Program-made: the position numbers and the translations under genes
Shown: piece by piece, positions 1 to 10,467 of the stretch
Numbering within the stretch: position 1 is the stretch's first letter
Layout of the letters: each line of letters opens with the position of its first letter
The notes under the pieces: model-generated
What the model was told of the DNA's origin: nothing
Databases searched by the model: none
What the model saw: the letters and a program-made list of their open reading frames with translations, nothing else
From: Caulobacter sp. BP25
GTDB taxonomy: Bacteria; Pseudomonadota; Alphaproteobacteria; Caulobacterales; Caulobacteraceae
DNA: 64,000 nucleotides
Assembly: GCF_002737755.1 (NCBI RefSeq)
Contig: NZ_PEGH01000007.1
Span: forward strand, 62,001-126,000
Reading direction: 5' to 3'

Positions 1-612
<612 letters not shown>

Positions 613-616
613 CGGC

Positions 617-1573
617 CTAGAGAAGCGCCTGCTTCATAGCAGCGAAGAAGCCGGCCTGGTCGATGCGCTTGATCACCCGCGCGTTCGGCGCCCGGCGCTT
701 CAGCGCCGGGTCGGCGATCTCGATGTCGGGCAGGATCGCGTGCGAGACGCTGAGATACCCCCGCGTCAGCTCGCCCATGGTCTCGACGTCGACCACGCAG
801 CGCTCGCTCTCCAGGATCAGGCTTTCGTCCAGGGCGACGGCGCAGGTCAGGGCGTCGGGGTGGAGGCTGCCGTCCAGGCCTTCCGTTTCGCGGGCAAAGG
901 CGAGGGAGGCGCGGTTCACGTCGGTGAAGAACTTGGCCTTCGGCGTGCCCAACGCCTCAAGCTCCGCCAGTTGCGCGCTCGTGAAGAGGCCGTCCTGCAA
1001 CGTCTGTGTCCAGGTCACGATCGACATGTCGAAGCCGGCGTTGATGACAATCTTAGCCGCCTCGGGATCGACATAGAGGTTGTACTCAGCCGCCGGCGTG
1101 ACGTTACCGACGCCATTGTCCGTGCCACCCATGATCCACAGATGCTTCAGCGCCTTGGCGATGCGCGGCTCGCGCAGATAGGCCAGAGCGATATTGGTCA
1201 GCGGGGCCTGCGCAAGCAGGGTGATCTCGCCAGGCGCGGCCATGATCCGCCGCACCAGTTCATCGACCGCGTGGCCGTCGGCCGGACGTTGCGCGGCCTT
1301 CGGGAAATGGCTGTCGCTCATGCCATCGTGGCCGAAGACATAGGCCGCGTCGAGCGGGGCGCGGGTGAAGGGGCGCTCGGCGCCGAGATAGACCGGCGCG
1401 CCGGCCTTGCCGCAACGCTCCAGCGTCACCAGTGCGTTCTCGGTGTGTTGGACGAAGCCCACATTGCCGTGGGCGATGGTGATCGCTTCGACCTCCACGC
1501 CGGGGCGGGTGAGGGCGAGCATCAGCGAGAACACGTCGTCGCCGGCGGTGTCTGTGTCGATGATCAGGCGCAT
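617..1573 (-). CDS. Inosine-uridine preferring nucleoside hydrolase family protein
   Basis: N-ribohydrolase that splits ribonucleosides into base and ribose in nucleoside salvage. The start chosen (ATG at 1573) gives 318 aa beginning MRLIIDTDTAGDD, which carries the family's N-terminal DTDxGxDD calcium and ribose-binding motif; the 12-codon upstream extension is not family-like. Other family segments include the TLLAQAPLTNIAL stretch, the WIMGGT segment and HPDALTCAVALD near the C-terminus with its ligand-binding aspartate. Substrate preference cannot be read from sequence. It is divergent from sidA-dnaE. Confidence 0.88.
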   Translation of the reverse strand: MRLIIDTDTAGDDVFSLMLALTRPGVEVEAITIAHGNVGFVQHTENALVTLERCGKAGAPVYLGAERPFTRAPLDAAYVFGHDGMSDSHFPKAAQRPADGHAVDELVRRIMAAPGEITLLAQAPLTNIALAYLREPRIAKALKHLWIMGGTDNGVGNVTPAAEYNLYVDPEAAKIVINAGFDMSIVTWTQTLQDGLFTSAQLAELEALGTPKAKFFTDVNRASLAFARETEGLDGSLHPDALTCAVALDESLILESERCVVDVETMGELTRGYLSVSHAILPDIEIADPALKRRAPNARVIKRIDQAGFFAAMKQALL

Positions 1574-1660
1574 GGCGACGGTTTGGCGTGATCCGCTGGA
1601 ATTGGCCATAGGGCGGAAGCAGCAGCGCGGCGCTTGGCGGAAAATGTGTCACCCGCACAA

Positions 1661-1675
1661 GAACATCTTGTGAAC
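1661..1675 (+). promoter_or_regulatory. LexA (SOS) box upstream of sidA
   Basis: GAAC-N7-GAAC (GAACATCTTGTGAAC), the reverse complement of the alphaproteobacterial LexA operator GTTC-N7-GTTC, lies about 50 bases before the sidA start. It lies between the nucleoside hydrolase and sidA and could in principle affect both directions. A match of this precision and placement predicts induction after DNA damage. Confidence 0.85.
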
Positions 1676-1724
1676 GGAACAAAAGAAGAATATGGAACAA
1701 AACAAGAAATCTGTGGAGGTTCCG

Positions 1725-1814
1725 ATGATCCGTGTCGCGAGAGAGTCTTTGGCGCTTGTTTCCGTCGTAAGCTTCGTCTGGATGATGTGCTCGGTCGCCC
1801 AGCTGGTGGCCTGA
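1725..1814 (+). CDS. sidA: SOS-induced cell division inhibitor SidA (29 aa)
   Basis: Tiny ORF encoding 29 aa, starting [15 protein letters not shown] and ending CSVAQLVA, with one hydrophobic segment (about residues 9-29) after a basic N-terminus, so a single-pass inner-membrane peptide. A strong ribosome-binding site (GGAGG at 1715-1719) sits 5 bases before the ATG. A perfect LexA box lies upstream and dnaE starts 23 bases downstream. In C. crescentus, SidA is a 29-residue SOS-induced membrane protein that stops division by binding FtsW, and as I recall it is encoded beside dnaE; length, topology, operator and location all match. The name comes from these features, not an alignment. Confidence 0.85.
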   Translation: MIRVARESLALVSVVSFVWMMCSVAQLVA

Positions 1815-1837
1815 GTCGTGTAGGCGGAGGATCGGTC

Positions 1838-4800
1838 ATGGCGGACGGGGAGGCTGACGGTTTCGTCCACCTGCGGGTCCGCTCGGCCTATTCGCTGCTG
1901 GAAGGCGCGATCAAGGCCGATCAGATCGGCAAGCTGGCGGCCGCCGGGGGCATGCCCGCGGCGGGTCTGGCGGACCGCGCTAACTTGTTCGGGGCGCTCG
2001 AATACTCGTCCTATGCCAAGGACGCGGGCGTTCAGCCGATCATCGGCTGCGCTCTGCCCGTGGTCGGCATCGGCGGCGGCCCGACCGAGCGTTGGGCGCG
2101 AGCGCCGACCGTGATGCTGCTGGCCCAGAACGAGCAGGGCTATCTCAACCTCTCCGAACTTTCTTCGATCGCCTATCTCGATAGCGCGGAATTGCCCGAG
2201 CCGGTCGTGCCCTGGGCCAAGGTCGTCGAATATAGCGACGGCCTAATCCTGCTGTCGGGCGGGACCGATGGGCCCGTCGACGCCCTGTTCGCCGCCGGCA
2301 AGGTGGCGGAGGCCTCGGCCGCCTTGGCTGAGATGCACCGCGTCTTCGGCGATCGCTTCTATGTCGAGCTCCAGCGCCATGGCCTACCCAAGCAGGCGGC
2401 CGCCGAGCCGGGCCTGGTCAACTGGGCCTACGACAACGACGTGCCGCTGGTCGCCACCAACGATGTCTATTTCGCCAAGCCGCAGTTCTACGAGGCGCAC
2501 GACGCCTTGCTCTGCATTGCCGACGGCGCCTTTGTCGGCCAGGACGAGCGGCGGCGCGTCACGGGCGAGCACTGGTTCAAGCCGCCGGCCGATATGCGCA
2601 AGCTGTTCGCCGACCTGCCGGAAGCCTGCGACAACACCCTCGATATCGCCCGTCGCTGCGCCTTCATGGTGCACAAGCGCGCGCCAATCCTGCCCAGCTT
2701 CCCGACCGGCGACGGCCGCAACGAGGCCGAGGAGCTTCGTCACCAGGCGCGCGAGGGCCTGAAGATGCGCCTCGACGGGCTGACGCTGTCCGCCCCGGAG
2801 GACGACTACTGGAAGCGCCTCGAGTTCGAGCTCGACATCATCGAGAAGATGGGCTTCCCGGGCTACTTCCTGATCGTGTCGGACTTCATCAAATGGGGTA
2901 AGGCGCATGGCATCCCGGTCGGTCCTGGACGGGGGTCGGGCGCCGGTTCGCTGGTCGCCTGGGTGCTGACCATCACCGATCTTGATCCGCTGCGCTTTGG
3001 CCTGCTGTTCGAGCGCTTCCTCAATCCCGAGCGGGTCTCGATGCCCGACTTCGACGTCGACTTCTGCCAGGAGCGACGCGAAGAGGTGATCTCCTACGTG
3101 CAGGAGAAGTACGGCCGCGATCGCGTGGCCCAGATCATCACCTTCGGCTCGTTGCAGGCTCGCGCCGTGCTGCGCGATGTCGGCCGGGTGATGCAGCTGC
3201 CGCTGGGCCTGGTCGACCGCCTCTGTAAGATGGTGCCGAACAACCCCGCCGCGCCGGTGACCCTGGCCCAGGCGATCGACATCGAGCCACGCCTCAAGCA
3301 GGCGCGCGACGAGGACGCCAACGTCGCCAACTGCCTGAACGTCGCGCTGCAGCTGGAAGGCCTGTTCCGTAACGCCTCGACCCACGCCGCCGGCGTGGTG
3401 ATCGGCGACCGGCCACTGACTCAACTGACGCCGCTTTACAAGGATCCGCGCTCGGACCTGCCCGCCACCCAGTTCAACATGAAGTGGGTCGAGAGCGCCG
3501 GCCTGGTAAAGTTCGACTTCCTGGGCCTGAAGACCCTGACGGTGTTGGACCGGGCGGTGAAGCACCTGAAGAAGCGCGGCTTCGAAATTGATCTCGGCAA
3601 GCTGCCGTTCGATGACGCCAAGACCTATGAGTTGCTTGCCTCCGGCCAGACGGTCGGCGTGTTCCAGCTCGAAAGTCAGGGCATGCGCGACACGCTGCGC
3701 AAGATGCGTTGTGGCTCGATCGAGGAGATCACGGCGCTGATTTCGCTATATCGACCGGGCCCGATGGACAACATCGACACCTTCGTCGACTGCAAGTTTG
3801 GCCGCAAACCCGTCGATACCCTGCACCCGTCGCTGGAGACGGTGCTGAAGGAGACTTATGGCGTCATCGTCTACCAGGAACAGGTGATGCAGATCGCCCA
3901 GATCCTGGCGGGCTACAGCCTGGGCGAAGCCGACCTTCTGCGCCGCGCCATGGGTAAGAAGAAGAAGGAGGAGATGGATCTCCAGAAGATCCGTTTCGTC
4001 TCCGGCGCCAAGGAAAAGAACGTCCCTGAGGAGCAGTCGGGCTCGATCTTCGAACTGGTGGCCAAGTTCGCCGGCTATGGCTTCAACAAGTCGCATGCCG
4101 CCGCCTACGCCTTTATCTCCTACCAGACGGCCTGGCTGAAGGCGAACGCGCCGGTTGAGTTCTTCGCCGCGTCTATGAGTCTCGACTTGTCGAACACCGA
4201 CAAGCTGGCCGTCTTCCACCAGGACGCCCGCCGCTTCGGCATCACGGTCCGCGCGCCCGACGTGAACCGGTCGGGCGCCGACTTCGAGGTCGAGAACGGC
4301 GAGGTGCTGTACGCGCTGGGCGCGATCCGCAACGTCGGTCTTGAAGCCATGAAGCACCTTGTCGCGGTGCGCGAGGAAGGCGGACCGTTCCGCGACATCT
4401 TCGACTTCGTCGAACGCATTGACCCGCGTCAGGTCAATAAGCGGGCGATCGAGAACCTGGCCCGCGCCGGAGCGTTCGACACGTTCCACAAGAACCGCGC
4501 CCAGATCGCGGCCTCGGCCGATGTGCTGATCGCCCACGCCCAGAGTTGCCACGCCGACCGCCAAGGCGGGCAGGGCGGTCTGTTTGGTTCTGACTCCGGC
4601 GCCGGGCGTCCGCGCTTGGCCAAGACCGAGAACTGGAACCAGGTTGACCTGCTGGACGAGGAACTGTCAGCGGTCGGCTTCTACCTGACCGGCCACCCCT
4701 TGGAAGACATGGTCGGCATGCTGCGTCGGCGGCGCACGGCCATGCTGGCCGAGGCCATGGTGCAGGCCGAAGCCGGTATGGAGGCCTTCCGGATGTGCGG

Positions 4801-5269
4801 CATGGTCCGTCGTCGGCAGGAGCGGGCCTCGCAGAGCGGCGAAAAGTTCGCTTTCGTCTCGCTGTCGGACCCGACTGGCGAATACGAGGTGCTGTTCCCG
4901 CCGGAATCGTTGCGGAAGTGCCGCGATGTGCTGGAGCCGGGCAAGGCTGTGGCGATCAAGGTCCGCGCTAAGGCGCGTGATGGGGAGGTCCGCTTCTTCG
5001 GAGACGACGCCGAGCCCATCGAGAAAGCGATCGAGAACGTCGTCGCTGGCCTTCGCGTGCACCTGTCGCCCTCGGCGGCCGAGATCGACGCGTTGAAGCG
5101 CCGGCTAGAGCCCGCCCAGTCTCAGAAGGGCGGAGAGGTCACCTTCGTCGCCGCAATCGGCGGCGGGCGGGAGATCGAGCTGAGGTTGCCCGGCAGATAC
5201 AGTCTCGACGCGGCATTGCGCGGGGCGTTGAAGACCGCGCCTGGCGTGGCGCTTCTAGAAGATGTTTAG
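1838..5269 (+). CDS. dnaE: DNA polymerase III alpha subunit
   Basis: Replicative polymerase catalytic subunit, 1143 aa, the usual size for DnaE. An N-terminal PHP domain begins at [16 protein letters not shown]. The palm carries PDFDVDFC at residues 403-410, giving catalytic Asp404 and Asp406, followed by finger segments such as [15 protein letters not shown] beta-clamp-binding motif QGGLFG is at residues 912-917 and an OB-fold region lies in the C-terminal third. The start chosen is ATG 1838, preceded by AGGCGGAGG; the open frame reaches to 1634 but that part overlaps sidA. Being 23 bases behind sidA, it may receive SOS-induced transcription, which is inference. Confidence 0.96.
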   Translation: MADGEADGFVHLRVRSAYSLLEGAIKADQIGKLAAAGGMPAAGLADRANLFGALEYSSYAKDAGVQPIIGCALPVVGIGGGPTERWARAPTVMLLAQNEQGYLNLSELSSIAYLDSAELPEPVVPWAKVVEYSDGLILLSGGTDGPVDALFAAGKVAEASAALAEMHRVFGDRFYVELQRHGLPKQAAAEPGLVNWAYDNDVPLVATNDVYFAKPQFYEAHDALLCIADGAFVGQDERRRVTGEHWFKPPADMRKLFADLPEACDNTLDIARRCAFMVHKRAPILPSFPTGDGRNEAEELRHQAREGLKMRLDGLTLSAPEDDYWKRLEFELDIIEKMGFPGYFLIVSDFIKWGKAHGIPVGPGRGSGAGSLVAWVLTITDLDPLRFGLLFERFLNPERVSMPDFDVDFCQERREEVISYVQEKYGRDRVAQIITFGSLQARAVLRDVGRVMQLPLGLVDRLCKMVPNNPAAPVTLAQAIDIEPRLKQARDEDANVANCLNVALQLEGLFRNASTHAAGVVIGDRPLTQLTPLYKDPRSDLPATQFNMKWVESAGLVKFDFLGLKTLTVLDRAVKHLKKRGFEIDLGKLPFDDAKTYELLASGQTVGVFQLESQGMRDTLRKMRCGSIEEITALISLYRPGPMDNIDTFVDCKFGRKPVDTLHPSLETVLKETYGVIVYQEQVMQIAQILAGYSLGEADLLRRAMGKKKKEEMDLQKIRFVSGAKEKNVPEEQSGSIFELVAKFAGYGFNKSHAAAYAFISYQTAWLKANAPVEFFAASMSLDLSNTDKLAVFHQDARRFGITVRAPDVNRSGADFEVENGEVLYALGAIRNVGLEAMKHLVAVREEGGPFRDIFDFVERIDPRQVNKRAIENLARAGAFDTFHKNRAQIAASADVLIAHAQSCHADRQGGQGGLFGSDSGAGRPRLAKTENWNQVDLLDEELSAVGFYLTGHPLEDMVGMLRRRRTAMLAEAMVQAEAGMEAFRMCGMVRRRQERASQSGEKFAFVSLSDPTGEYEVLFPPESLRKCRDVLEPGKAVAIKVRAKARDGEVRFFGDDAEPIEKAIENVVAGLRVHLSPSAAEIDALKRRLEPAQSQKGGEVTFVAAIGGGREIELRLPGRYSLDAALRGALKTAPGVALLEDV

Positions 5270-5349
5270 GAAAATATTCCTATTTCTGGGGTGGCATCAC
5301 GACGGTTGAGCCACTTGCCTGAGGCTGGCAGTCGTCGACGGAGTTAGAG

Positions 5350-5700
5350 ATGGCGAGGCGCGAAGGCGGGTGTCAGTGCGGGCGGGTGCGGTTCACCGTC
5401 GACGTGGCGCTGGATAATCTGATTACCTGCAACTGTACTCGGTGCGGCAAGCTTGGCTCGATCCTTGCCTTCGCCGGAGCCCACGCCTTCGCTTTGTAGG
5501 CGGGGGGAGACGCCCTGACTGAGTACCGGTTCAATACCGATAAGATCTCGCACCTTTTCTGCGGGACGTGTGGCATCCAATCGTTCGGCCGTGGCGTCAC
5601 GCCCGATGGTCAGCAGATGATTGCGGTGAACGTGCGCTGCCTCGACGAGATCGATGTGTTCGGCTTGAACCCGCAGCAGGTCGATGGAAGGTTCTTCTGA
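5350..5700 (+). pseudogene. GFA (glutathione-dependent formaldehyde-activating/CENP-V) family protein, broken by an in-frame stop
   Basis: Reading from ATG 5350 gives MARREGGCQCGRVRFTV, then CNCTRCGKLGS and the rest of the first half, an in-frame TAG at 5497-5499, then continues in the same frame through DALTEYRFNTDKISHLFCG, CGIQSFGRGV and a normal stop at 5700. Both halves carry the zinc-binding cysteines of the GFA/CENP-V fold (CxC, CxxC, CxxC) and together make the usual length of about 116 aa. One nonsense codon is the only lesion, so decay is recent, or the base is a sequencing error. Specific function is unknown; the family binds zinc and thiols. Confidence 0.8.
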
Positions 5701-5913
5701 CGAGATGTTCCGCTCGATTGTGGGACCGAGGGTGGCCCACGGCCAGGGGATCGGCCTTCCAGTGGCTGATTTGCATCGGGGTGAGCGCGCGCTTCTTCGA
5801 GGCAGGTGAAACCGTTTCGAGGCTGGCGACGCCGCCGCGCCGGGGACATGAGGTCAGGCTGGGCGATCTTGGCGTGGAAGGTCTGCGAGACCGCCCATTT
5901 ATGTCCGCCAATC
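5701..5913. other. Gap with no recognisable gene
   Basis: 213 bases between the GFA pseudogene and the HAD gene. Open frames cross it on both strands, but none has family resemblance or a ribosome-binding site, and they run into neighbouring genes. It may be the remains of a decayed gene. Nothing specific is recognised. Confidence 0.4.
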
Positions 5914-6552
5914 TTACCAAGCCGCAGCGCGGCCATTCAGAAGACCCGCACGGAAGAGCCGCCGCTCCGCTGCTTTGCCGCCTTTGACGATCACGGGCCT
6001 GTCGGCGGCGCGGAGGATCGGAAGATCGTCCATGCTGTCGGTATAGGCATAGGCCCACTGCACGCCATGGCCCGCTTCCGTCAGGGCCTGGCATTTGCGC
6101 TGATTGCGGCAGTGCATGTCCGCGATCCAACCGCCGAGGACGGGCTTCAACGATGTGCCGAGCACGTCCATTGGGCGGTCGAGAGTGCGCAGCAGCGCGT
6201 TCGCTAGACAGATCGGCGCGGCGGTGACGACCACGACGCGGTCGCCCGCCTCGACGTGGCTGTCCAGCGCGGCCAAGGCTTGAGCTTTCCAGGCGAGGTG
6301 GCGTGGCTTGTCGGCGAAGGCGTCGCAAGACGCGAGCAGCTGCTGTTCCGAAAGACCGACGGTGGCGATCCAGAGCAGAATCGAAGCGCCGAAACGGCGC
6401 ATGAAGGGGAGGGCGACCATCGGTCCTGCGACCGGGGCGACTGCAAGCATGGCCAGAAGGCGCGGAGGCGATCGCTTTACGCGTTCCCACAGCCATAGCG
6501 CCGTGGAGTCGCCGCTCAGCAGCGTGCCATCCATGTCGAACACCGCGAGCAT
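5914..6552 (-). CDS. HAD superfamily subfamily IB phosphatase
   Basis: Haloacid dehalogenase-type phosphatase of 212 aa. Motif I is DMDGTLL at residues 6-12 (nucleophile and general acid Asp), motif II sits at VVVVTAAP, and the motif IV region is YAYTDSMDDLPIL. The helical cap lies between motifs I and II and has hydrophobic stretches. This layout is shared by SerB-like and PgpC-like (phosphatidylglycerophosphate phosphatase) members of subfamily IB; the substrate cannot be assigned. It is transcribed away from rpsB with no operon partner. Confidence 0.8.
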   Translation of the reverse strand: MLAVFDMDGTLLSGDSTALWLWERVKRSPPRLLAMLAVAPVAGPMVALPFMRRFGASILLWIATVGLSEQQLLASCDAFADKPRHLAWKAQALAALDSHVEAGDRVVVVTAAPICLANALLRTLDRPMDVLGTSLKPVLGGWIADMHCRNQRKCQALTEAGHGVQWAYAYTDSMDDLPILRAADRPVIVKGGKAAERRLFRAGLLNGRAAAW

Positions 6553-6672
6553 CGTCCTGCCTCGTGTCGCCTCCTTCAGTGAGCCACGCTCGCGTGGAAG
6601 ATTTGCGACAATGTTCCCCCGTTCCTGTGGACGATCGCGACCACGCTGGCGGCTTCTGCCTCTGGAGCCTTG

Positions 6673-6776
6673 CGCGTCAAAACGGAATCGTTTTGACGCG
6701 ATAACAAGACTCTAAATCAAACACTTAGAGCGTGACCCGTGCCGAAACCGGTTCCCACTTTCGGCGTCACGCTCTA
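6673..6776. repeat. Double palindromic intergenic element
   Basis: Two perfect inverted repeats side by side. The first has 12-bp arms (CGCGTCAAAACG at 6673-6684 and its complement at 6689-6700) around a GAAT loop. The second has 11-bp arms (TAGAGCGTGAC at 6726-6736 and its complement at 6766-6776) with a nested CCGAAA/TTTCGG stem around CCGGTTCCCAC. Closely similar GTCAAAACG and AGAGCGTGA...CCGGTT palindromes are, from memory, dispersed in many alphaproteobacterial genomes. It lies in the 459-base gap between the HAD gene and rpsB. Confidence 0.7.
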
Positions 6777-7011
6777 GGACGACGTGGGCCCGCGACCGCC
6801 TGAAGGCGCCAGCGATCATATTTCACCGGCGACGAGGCGATGCGCGGGCTTGCTTTTTCGTTCCGCAGCGACTATTTGCGCGGCCATTCCACACGTGGAC
6901 GTTCGGCTGCTTCGGGGAGACATCCCGGCGTCGCCGTTCCGGTCTCGCTCCAGAATGGTCTGGAACGGGGGGGTCCACGGAGGTTCAACCGGAAAAAGGA
7001 TATAAGGCCCG
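6777..7011 (+). promoter_or_regulatory. rpsB upstream and leader region
   Basis: 235 bases without a supported gene before rpsB. It should contain the rpsB promoter and possibly a 5' leader, since S2 synthesis is often controlled at its own leader. A weak promoter-like pair is TTGCTT near 6848 and TATTTG near 6881. An inverted repeat, CCAGAATGGTCTGG, lies near 6951. No known leader motif could be identified by eye. Confidence 0.35.
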
Positions 7012-7854
7012 ATGGCTCTTCCCGAATTCTCCATGCGTCAGCTCCTGGAAGCCGGCGCTCACTTCGGTCACCAGACGCACCGCTGGAACCCGAAGATGGA
7101 CCGCTACATCTTCGGTTCGCGTTCGAACATCCACATCATCGACCTGTCGCAGACGATCCCGCTGCTGCACCAAGCCCTGGTGAAGGTCCGTGAAGTCGCC
7201 GCCGCCGGCGGTCGCGTGCTGTTCGTCGGCACCAAGCGCCAGGCCAGCGACCCGGTCGCTACGGCCGCCAAGCGCTGCGCCCAGTACTACGTGAACCACC
7301 GCTGGCTCGGCGGCACCCTGACCAACTGGCGCACCGTCTCGGGCTCGATCGCTCGTCTTCGCGAGCTGGAAGGCGTTCTGGCCGGCGAAGCCCAAGGCCG
7401 CACCAAGAAGGAACTGCTTCAGCTGACGCGCGAGCGCGACAAGCTGGAACTGTCGCTGGGCGGCATCAAGGACATGGGCGGCATCCCCGACATCATGTTC
7501 GTGATCGACACCAACAAGGAAGCGATCGCGATCCTGGAAGCCCGCAAGCTGAACATCCCGGTCGTCGCCATCCTCGACACCAACTGCGATCCGGACGGCA
7601 TCACCTATCCGATCCCGGGCAACGACGACGCCGCTCGCGCCCTGCAGCTTTACTGCGACCTGATTGCCGACGCCGTCCTGGACGGCCTGGCCGCCGGTCA
7701 AGCCGCCTCGGGCGTTGATCTGGGCGCTTCGGTCGCTCCGGTCGAGCCGGCCCTGGCTCGCGAGCTGGCTCCGGAAGCTCCGGCCGCCGAAGCTGTTCCG
7801 GCCTCCGAAGCTGCTCCGGTCGCCGAAGCGGCCCCGGAATCGGCCGAAGGCTGA
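7012..7854 (+). CDS. rpsB: 30S ribosomal protein S2
   Basis: Small-subunit ribosomal protein, 280 aa. It begins [20 protein letters not shown], the family's N-terminal signature, and continues with [13 protein letters not shown] and [12 protein letters not shown]. The last 50 or so residues form an Ala/Pro/Glu-rich tail beyond the conserved fold, a common C-terminal extension in alphaproteobacteria. It is followed by tsf 112 bases downstream, the widespread rpsB-tsf arrangement. Confidence 0.97.
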   Translation: MALPEFSMRQLLEAGAHFGHQTHRWNPKMDRYIFGSRSNIHIIDLSQTIPLLHQALVKVREVAAAGGRVLFVGTKRQASDPVATAAKRCAQYYVNHRWLGGTLTNWRTVSGSIARLRELEGVLAGEAQGRTKKELLQLTRERDKLELSLGGIKDMGGIPDIMFVIDTNKEAIAILEARKLNIPVVAILDTNCDPDGITYPIPGNDDAARALQLYCDLIADAVLDGLAAGQAASGVDLGASVAPVEPALARELAPEAPAAEAVPASEAAPVAEAAPESAEG

Positions 7855-7914
7855 TTTCCCACGTGTCCCCGACCGGGCGGTCGCCCGGCGCGGGGACCGT
7901 CGCGACCCTGACAT

Positions 7915-7940
7915 GCGACCGGGCTAATAAGCTCGGTCGC
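7915..7940 (+). other. Hairpin between rpsB and tsf
   Basis: GCGACCGGGCT, loop AATA, then AGCTCGGTCGC: an 11-bp stem with one wobble pair. There is no T-run after it, so it is not a standard terminator. It may tune tsf expression relative to rpsB or protect the mRNA end. Confidence 0.45.
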
Positions 7941-7966
7941 TAACCGTTTGAATCTGGAGATTTTCG

Positions 7967-8905
7967 ATGGCTGAGATCACCGCCGCCCTCGTCAAGGAAC
8001 TGCGCGAAAAGTCCGGCGTCGGCATGATGGACTGCAAGAAGGCGCTGGCTGAGAACAACGGCGACATCGAAGCGTCCATCGACTGGCTGCGCGCTAAGGG
8101 TCTGTCCAAGGCCGCCAAGAAGGCCGATCGCGCCGCTGCCGAAGGCCTAGTGGCCATCGCCGTTGTCGACCAAGGCGCGGGCGAAACCGCTACGGCGGTC
8201 GAAGTGAACGCCGAAACCGACTTCGTGTCGCGCAACGACCTGTTCCAGGGCGCCGCCCGTCAGATCGCCGGCGCCGCGCTCGGCACCGACGGTTCGGTCG
8301 AAGCGATCACCGCCGCCAAGCTCGCCGGCGGCGAGACCGCTCAGGACCACCTGACCAACCTGATCGCCACGATCGGCGAGAACATGATGGTCCGTCGCGC
8401 CGCCAAGTGGACGGTCGAGAACGGCGTCGTCGCCTCGTACATCCACAACGCCACCGCGCCGGACCTCGGCCGCATCGGCGTGCTGGTCGCCATCGAGTCG
8501 ACCAGCGACAAGGCCGCCCTGCGCGAGCTGGGTCGCAAGATCGCCATGCACGTCGCGGCCACCGCGCCGCTGTCGCTGTCGCCGGACGATCTGGACCCGG
8601 CCGCCATCGAGCGTGAAAAGGCTGTCTTCACCGAGCAGGCCCTGGAATCGGGCAAGCCGCCGGCGGTCGTCGAAAAGATGATCGAAGGCCGCATCCGCAA
8701 GTTCCTGGAAGAAGTCGTGCTGCTGAAGCAAGCCTTCGTCATGAACCCGGACCAGACGGTCGAGCAGCTGGTCGCCGAGACCGCCAAGACCCTTGGCGCG
8801 CCGATCTCGGTGAAGGGCTTCACCCGTCTCGCCCTGGGCGAAGGCGTGGAGAAGAAGCAAGACGACTTCGCCGCCGAAGTCGCTTCGATGACCGGCCAAG
8901 GCTAA
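7967..8905 (+). CDS. tsf: Translation elongation factor Ts
   Basis: Guanine nucleotide exchange factor for EF-Tu, 312 aa. The N-terminal UBA-like domain carries the TDF-type signature ([16 protein letters not shown]), followed by the core signature [13 protein letters not shown] around residues 75-90. The length is typical of alphaproteobacterial EF-Ts. The start at ATG 7967 has a GGAGA ribosome-binding site. A strong terminator follows, so rpsB-tsf is a self-contained unit. Confidence 0.97.
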   Translation: MAEITAALVKELREKSGVGMMDCKKALAENNGDIEASIDWLRAKGLSKAAKKADRAAAEGLVAIAVVDQGAGETATAVEVNAETDFVSRNDLFQGAARQIAGAALGTDGSVEAITAAKLAGGETAQDHLTNLIATIGENMMVRRAAKWTVENGVVASYIHNATAPDLGRIGVLVAIESTSDKAALRELGRKIAMHVAATAPLSLSPDDLDPAAIEREKAVFTEQALESGKPPAVVEKMIEGRIRKFLEEVVLLKQAFVMNPDQTVEQLVAETAKTLGAPISVKGFTRLALGEGVEKKQDDFAAEVASMTGQG

Positions 8906-8945
8906 GGCCTGACGTCGGACGCCGCTCGGCGCCCGACAGACATTC

Positions 8946-8983
8946 AGGGCGCGGCGCGTTTTGACGCGCGCCGCGCCCTTTTT
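8946..8983 (+). terminator. Rho-independent terminator after tsf
   Basis: A perfect 13-bp GC-rich stem (AGGGCGCGGCGCG and its complement, 8946-8958 and 8967-8979), 8-base loop, then a short T-run (5 Ts at 8979-8983). Confidence 0.9.
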
Positions 8984-9082
8984 GCGCCTGTCGATCCGCG
9001 CGTGCGCGGCGGTTGGCAAAACACATCTCAGTTCTGTACAACGCACGTAATGTGCGTGCCGACGACTCAGGAATAGCGGTCC

Positions 9083-9826
9083 ATGTCCGATACCAGCGCG
9101 CCCCAGAAATATCGCCGCATTCTGCTGAAGGTGTCGGGCGAGGTCCTGATGGGCGATACGCCCTACGGCATCGACACCAAGACCGTGCAATCGGTGGCCG
9201 ACGATGTCGCCGAGATCGTCAAGTCAGGCGTCGAGCTTTGCCTGGTGATCGGCGGCGGCAACATCTTCCGCGGCATGGCCGGGGCGGCCAAGGGCATGGA
9301 ACGCTCCAGCGCTGACTACATGGGCATGCTGGCCACAGTCATGAACGCCCTGGCCATGCAGGATGCTCTTGAGCGTATCGGTGTCGAGACGCGCGTGCAG
9401 TCGGCCATTCCGATGGCGACGGTCTGCGAGCCCTATATCCGCCGGCGCGCCCAGCGCCACCTGGAGAAGGGCCGCGTGGTGATCTTCGCCGCCGGCACTG
9501 GCAACCCGTTCTTCACGACCGATACGGCCGCCGCCCTTCGCGCCGCCGAGATGCAGTGCGACGCTCTGTTCAAGGGCACCAGCGTCGACGGCGTCTACAC
9601 CGCCGATCCCAAGAAGGATCCGAAGGCCGAGCGTTACGACCGCCTGACCTATATGGACGTCTTGGCCAAGGACCTGCGCGTCATGGACGCCTCGGCCGTG
9701 GCGCTGATGCGCGACAGCAACATTCCGATCGTGGTCTTCTCGATCAAGGGGCGCGGCAATCTGCTGAACGTCCTGCGAGGCGAGGGGACCCATACCGTGG
9801 TCGCTAGCGACCGCGCCGCCGCCTAG
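9083..9826 (+). CDS. pyrH: UMP kinase
   Basis: Phosphorylates UMP to UDP with ATP; amino acid kinase fold, hexameric in bacteria; 247 aa. Seen: [10 protein letters not shown] at the N-terminus, GGGNIFRG for phosphate binding, the family's [17 protein letters not shown] segment ([18 protein letters not shown]) and [16 protein letters not shown]. First gene after the tsf terminator, 27 bases before frr, heading the long envelope operon. UDP feeds the UDP-sugar and CDP-lipid pathways encoded further along. Confidence 0.96.
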   Translation: MSDTSAPQKYRRILLKVSGEVLMGDTPYGIDTKTVQSVADDVAEIVKSGVELCLVIGGGNIFRGMAGAAKGMERSSADYMGMLATVMNALAMQDALERIGVETRVQSAIPMATVCEPYIRRRAQRHLEKGRVVIFAAGTGNPFFTTDTAAALRAAEMQCDALFKGTSVDGVYTADPKKDPKAERYDRLTYMDVLAKDLRVMDASAVALMRDSNIPIVVFSIKGRGNLLNVLRGEGTHTVVASDRAAA

Positions 9827-9853
9827 TTTTCGAATAAGCGAGGAGAGCCCGTC

Positions 9854-10420
9854 ATGGCCGCCGCCGAAAAACCTGTCCTGTCGCGCTATCGCGATCGCAT
9901 GGACAAGGCCGTCGCCGCTCTGAAAGAAGAGTTTGGCAGCCTGCGCACTGGCCGCGCTTCGGCCAGTCTTTTGGACCAGATCATGGTCGAGGCCTACGGC
10001 TCGACCACCCCGCTGAACGCGGTGGCCTCGGTCAGCGTGCCCGAGCCGCGCCAGATCAATGTCAGCGTCTGGGATCGCGGTGTCGTGGTCTCGGTCGAAA
10101 AGGCGATCCGCGCTTCGGGCCTGGGCCTGAACCCGGTCGTCGAAGGCCAGAACCTGCGTATCCCGATCCCGCCGCTGACCGAGGAGCGCCGCAAGGACCT
10201 CCAGAAGATCGCCGGAAAGTACGCTGAGCAGCAGAAGATCGCCGTTCGTAACGTTCGTCGTGACGCCAACGACGATCTGAAGAAGGCGGAGAAGGACGGC
10301 GCCATCTCCGAGGACGAGCGCAAGAAGATGGAAACCGAGGTCCAGAAGATGACCGACGAAGCCATCAAGCGCGTCGACGAGGCCTTGAAAACCAAAGAGC
10401 AAGAGATCATGCAGGTCTAA
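9854..10420 (+). CDS. frr: Ribosome recycling factor
   Basis: Splits post-termination ribosomes together with EF-G; 188 aa, the normal size. Seen: the helical N-terminus ([25 protein letters not shown]), the [14 protein letters not shown] segment and the long C-terminal helix ending in [16 protein letters not shown] precedes the ATG. Cotranscribed with pyrH and uppS. Confidence 0.97.
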   Translation: MAAAEKPVLSRYRDRMDKAVAALKEEFGSLRTGRASASLLDQIMVEAYGSTTPLNAVASVSVPEPRQINVSVWDRGVVVSVEKAIRASGLGLNPVVEGQNLRIPIPPLTEERRKDLQKIAGKYAEQQKIAVRNVRRDANDDLKKAEKDGAISEDERKKMETEVQKMTDEAIKRVDEALKTKEQEIMQV

Positions 10421-10467
10421 TCGTCCTTCCTGTTGTGTGGGGAGAGGACGAGGGAAGGTTGAAGCGG

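Noticed and set aside
2384..3565. 393-codon open frame on the minus strand opposite dnaE
   Set aside because: Antisense shadow with biased composition.
5497..5499. In-frame stop read as a coding position such as recoding
   Set aside because: It is TAG, not TGA, with no hairpin or slip site seen; simple nonsense mutation is more likely.
5610..5936. Minus-strand open frame across the gap after the GFA pseudogene
   Set aside because: Overlaps both neighbours, is Arg/Pro/Ser-rich and matches no family; it may be decayed sequence but is not a supported gene.
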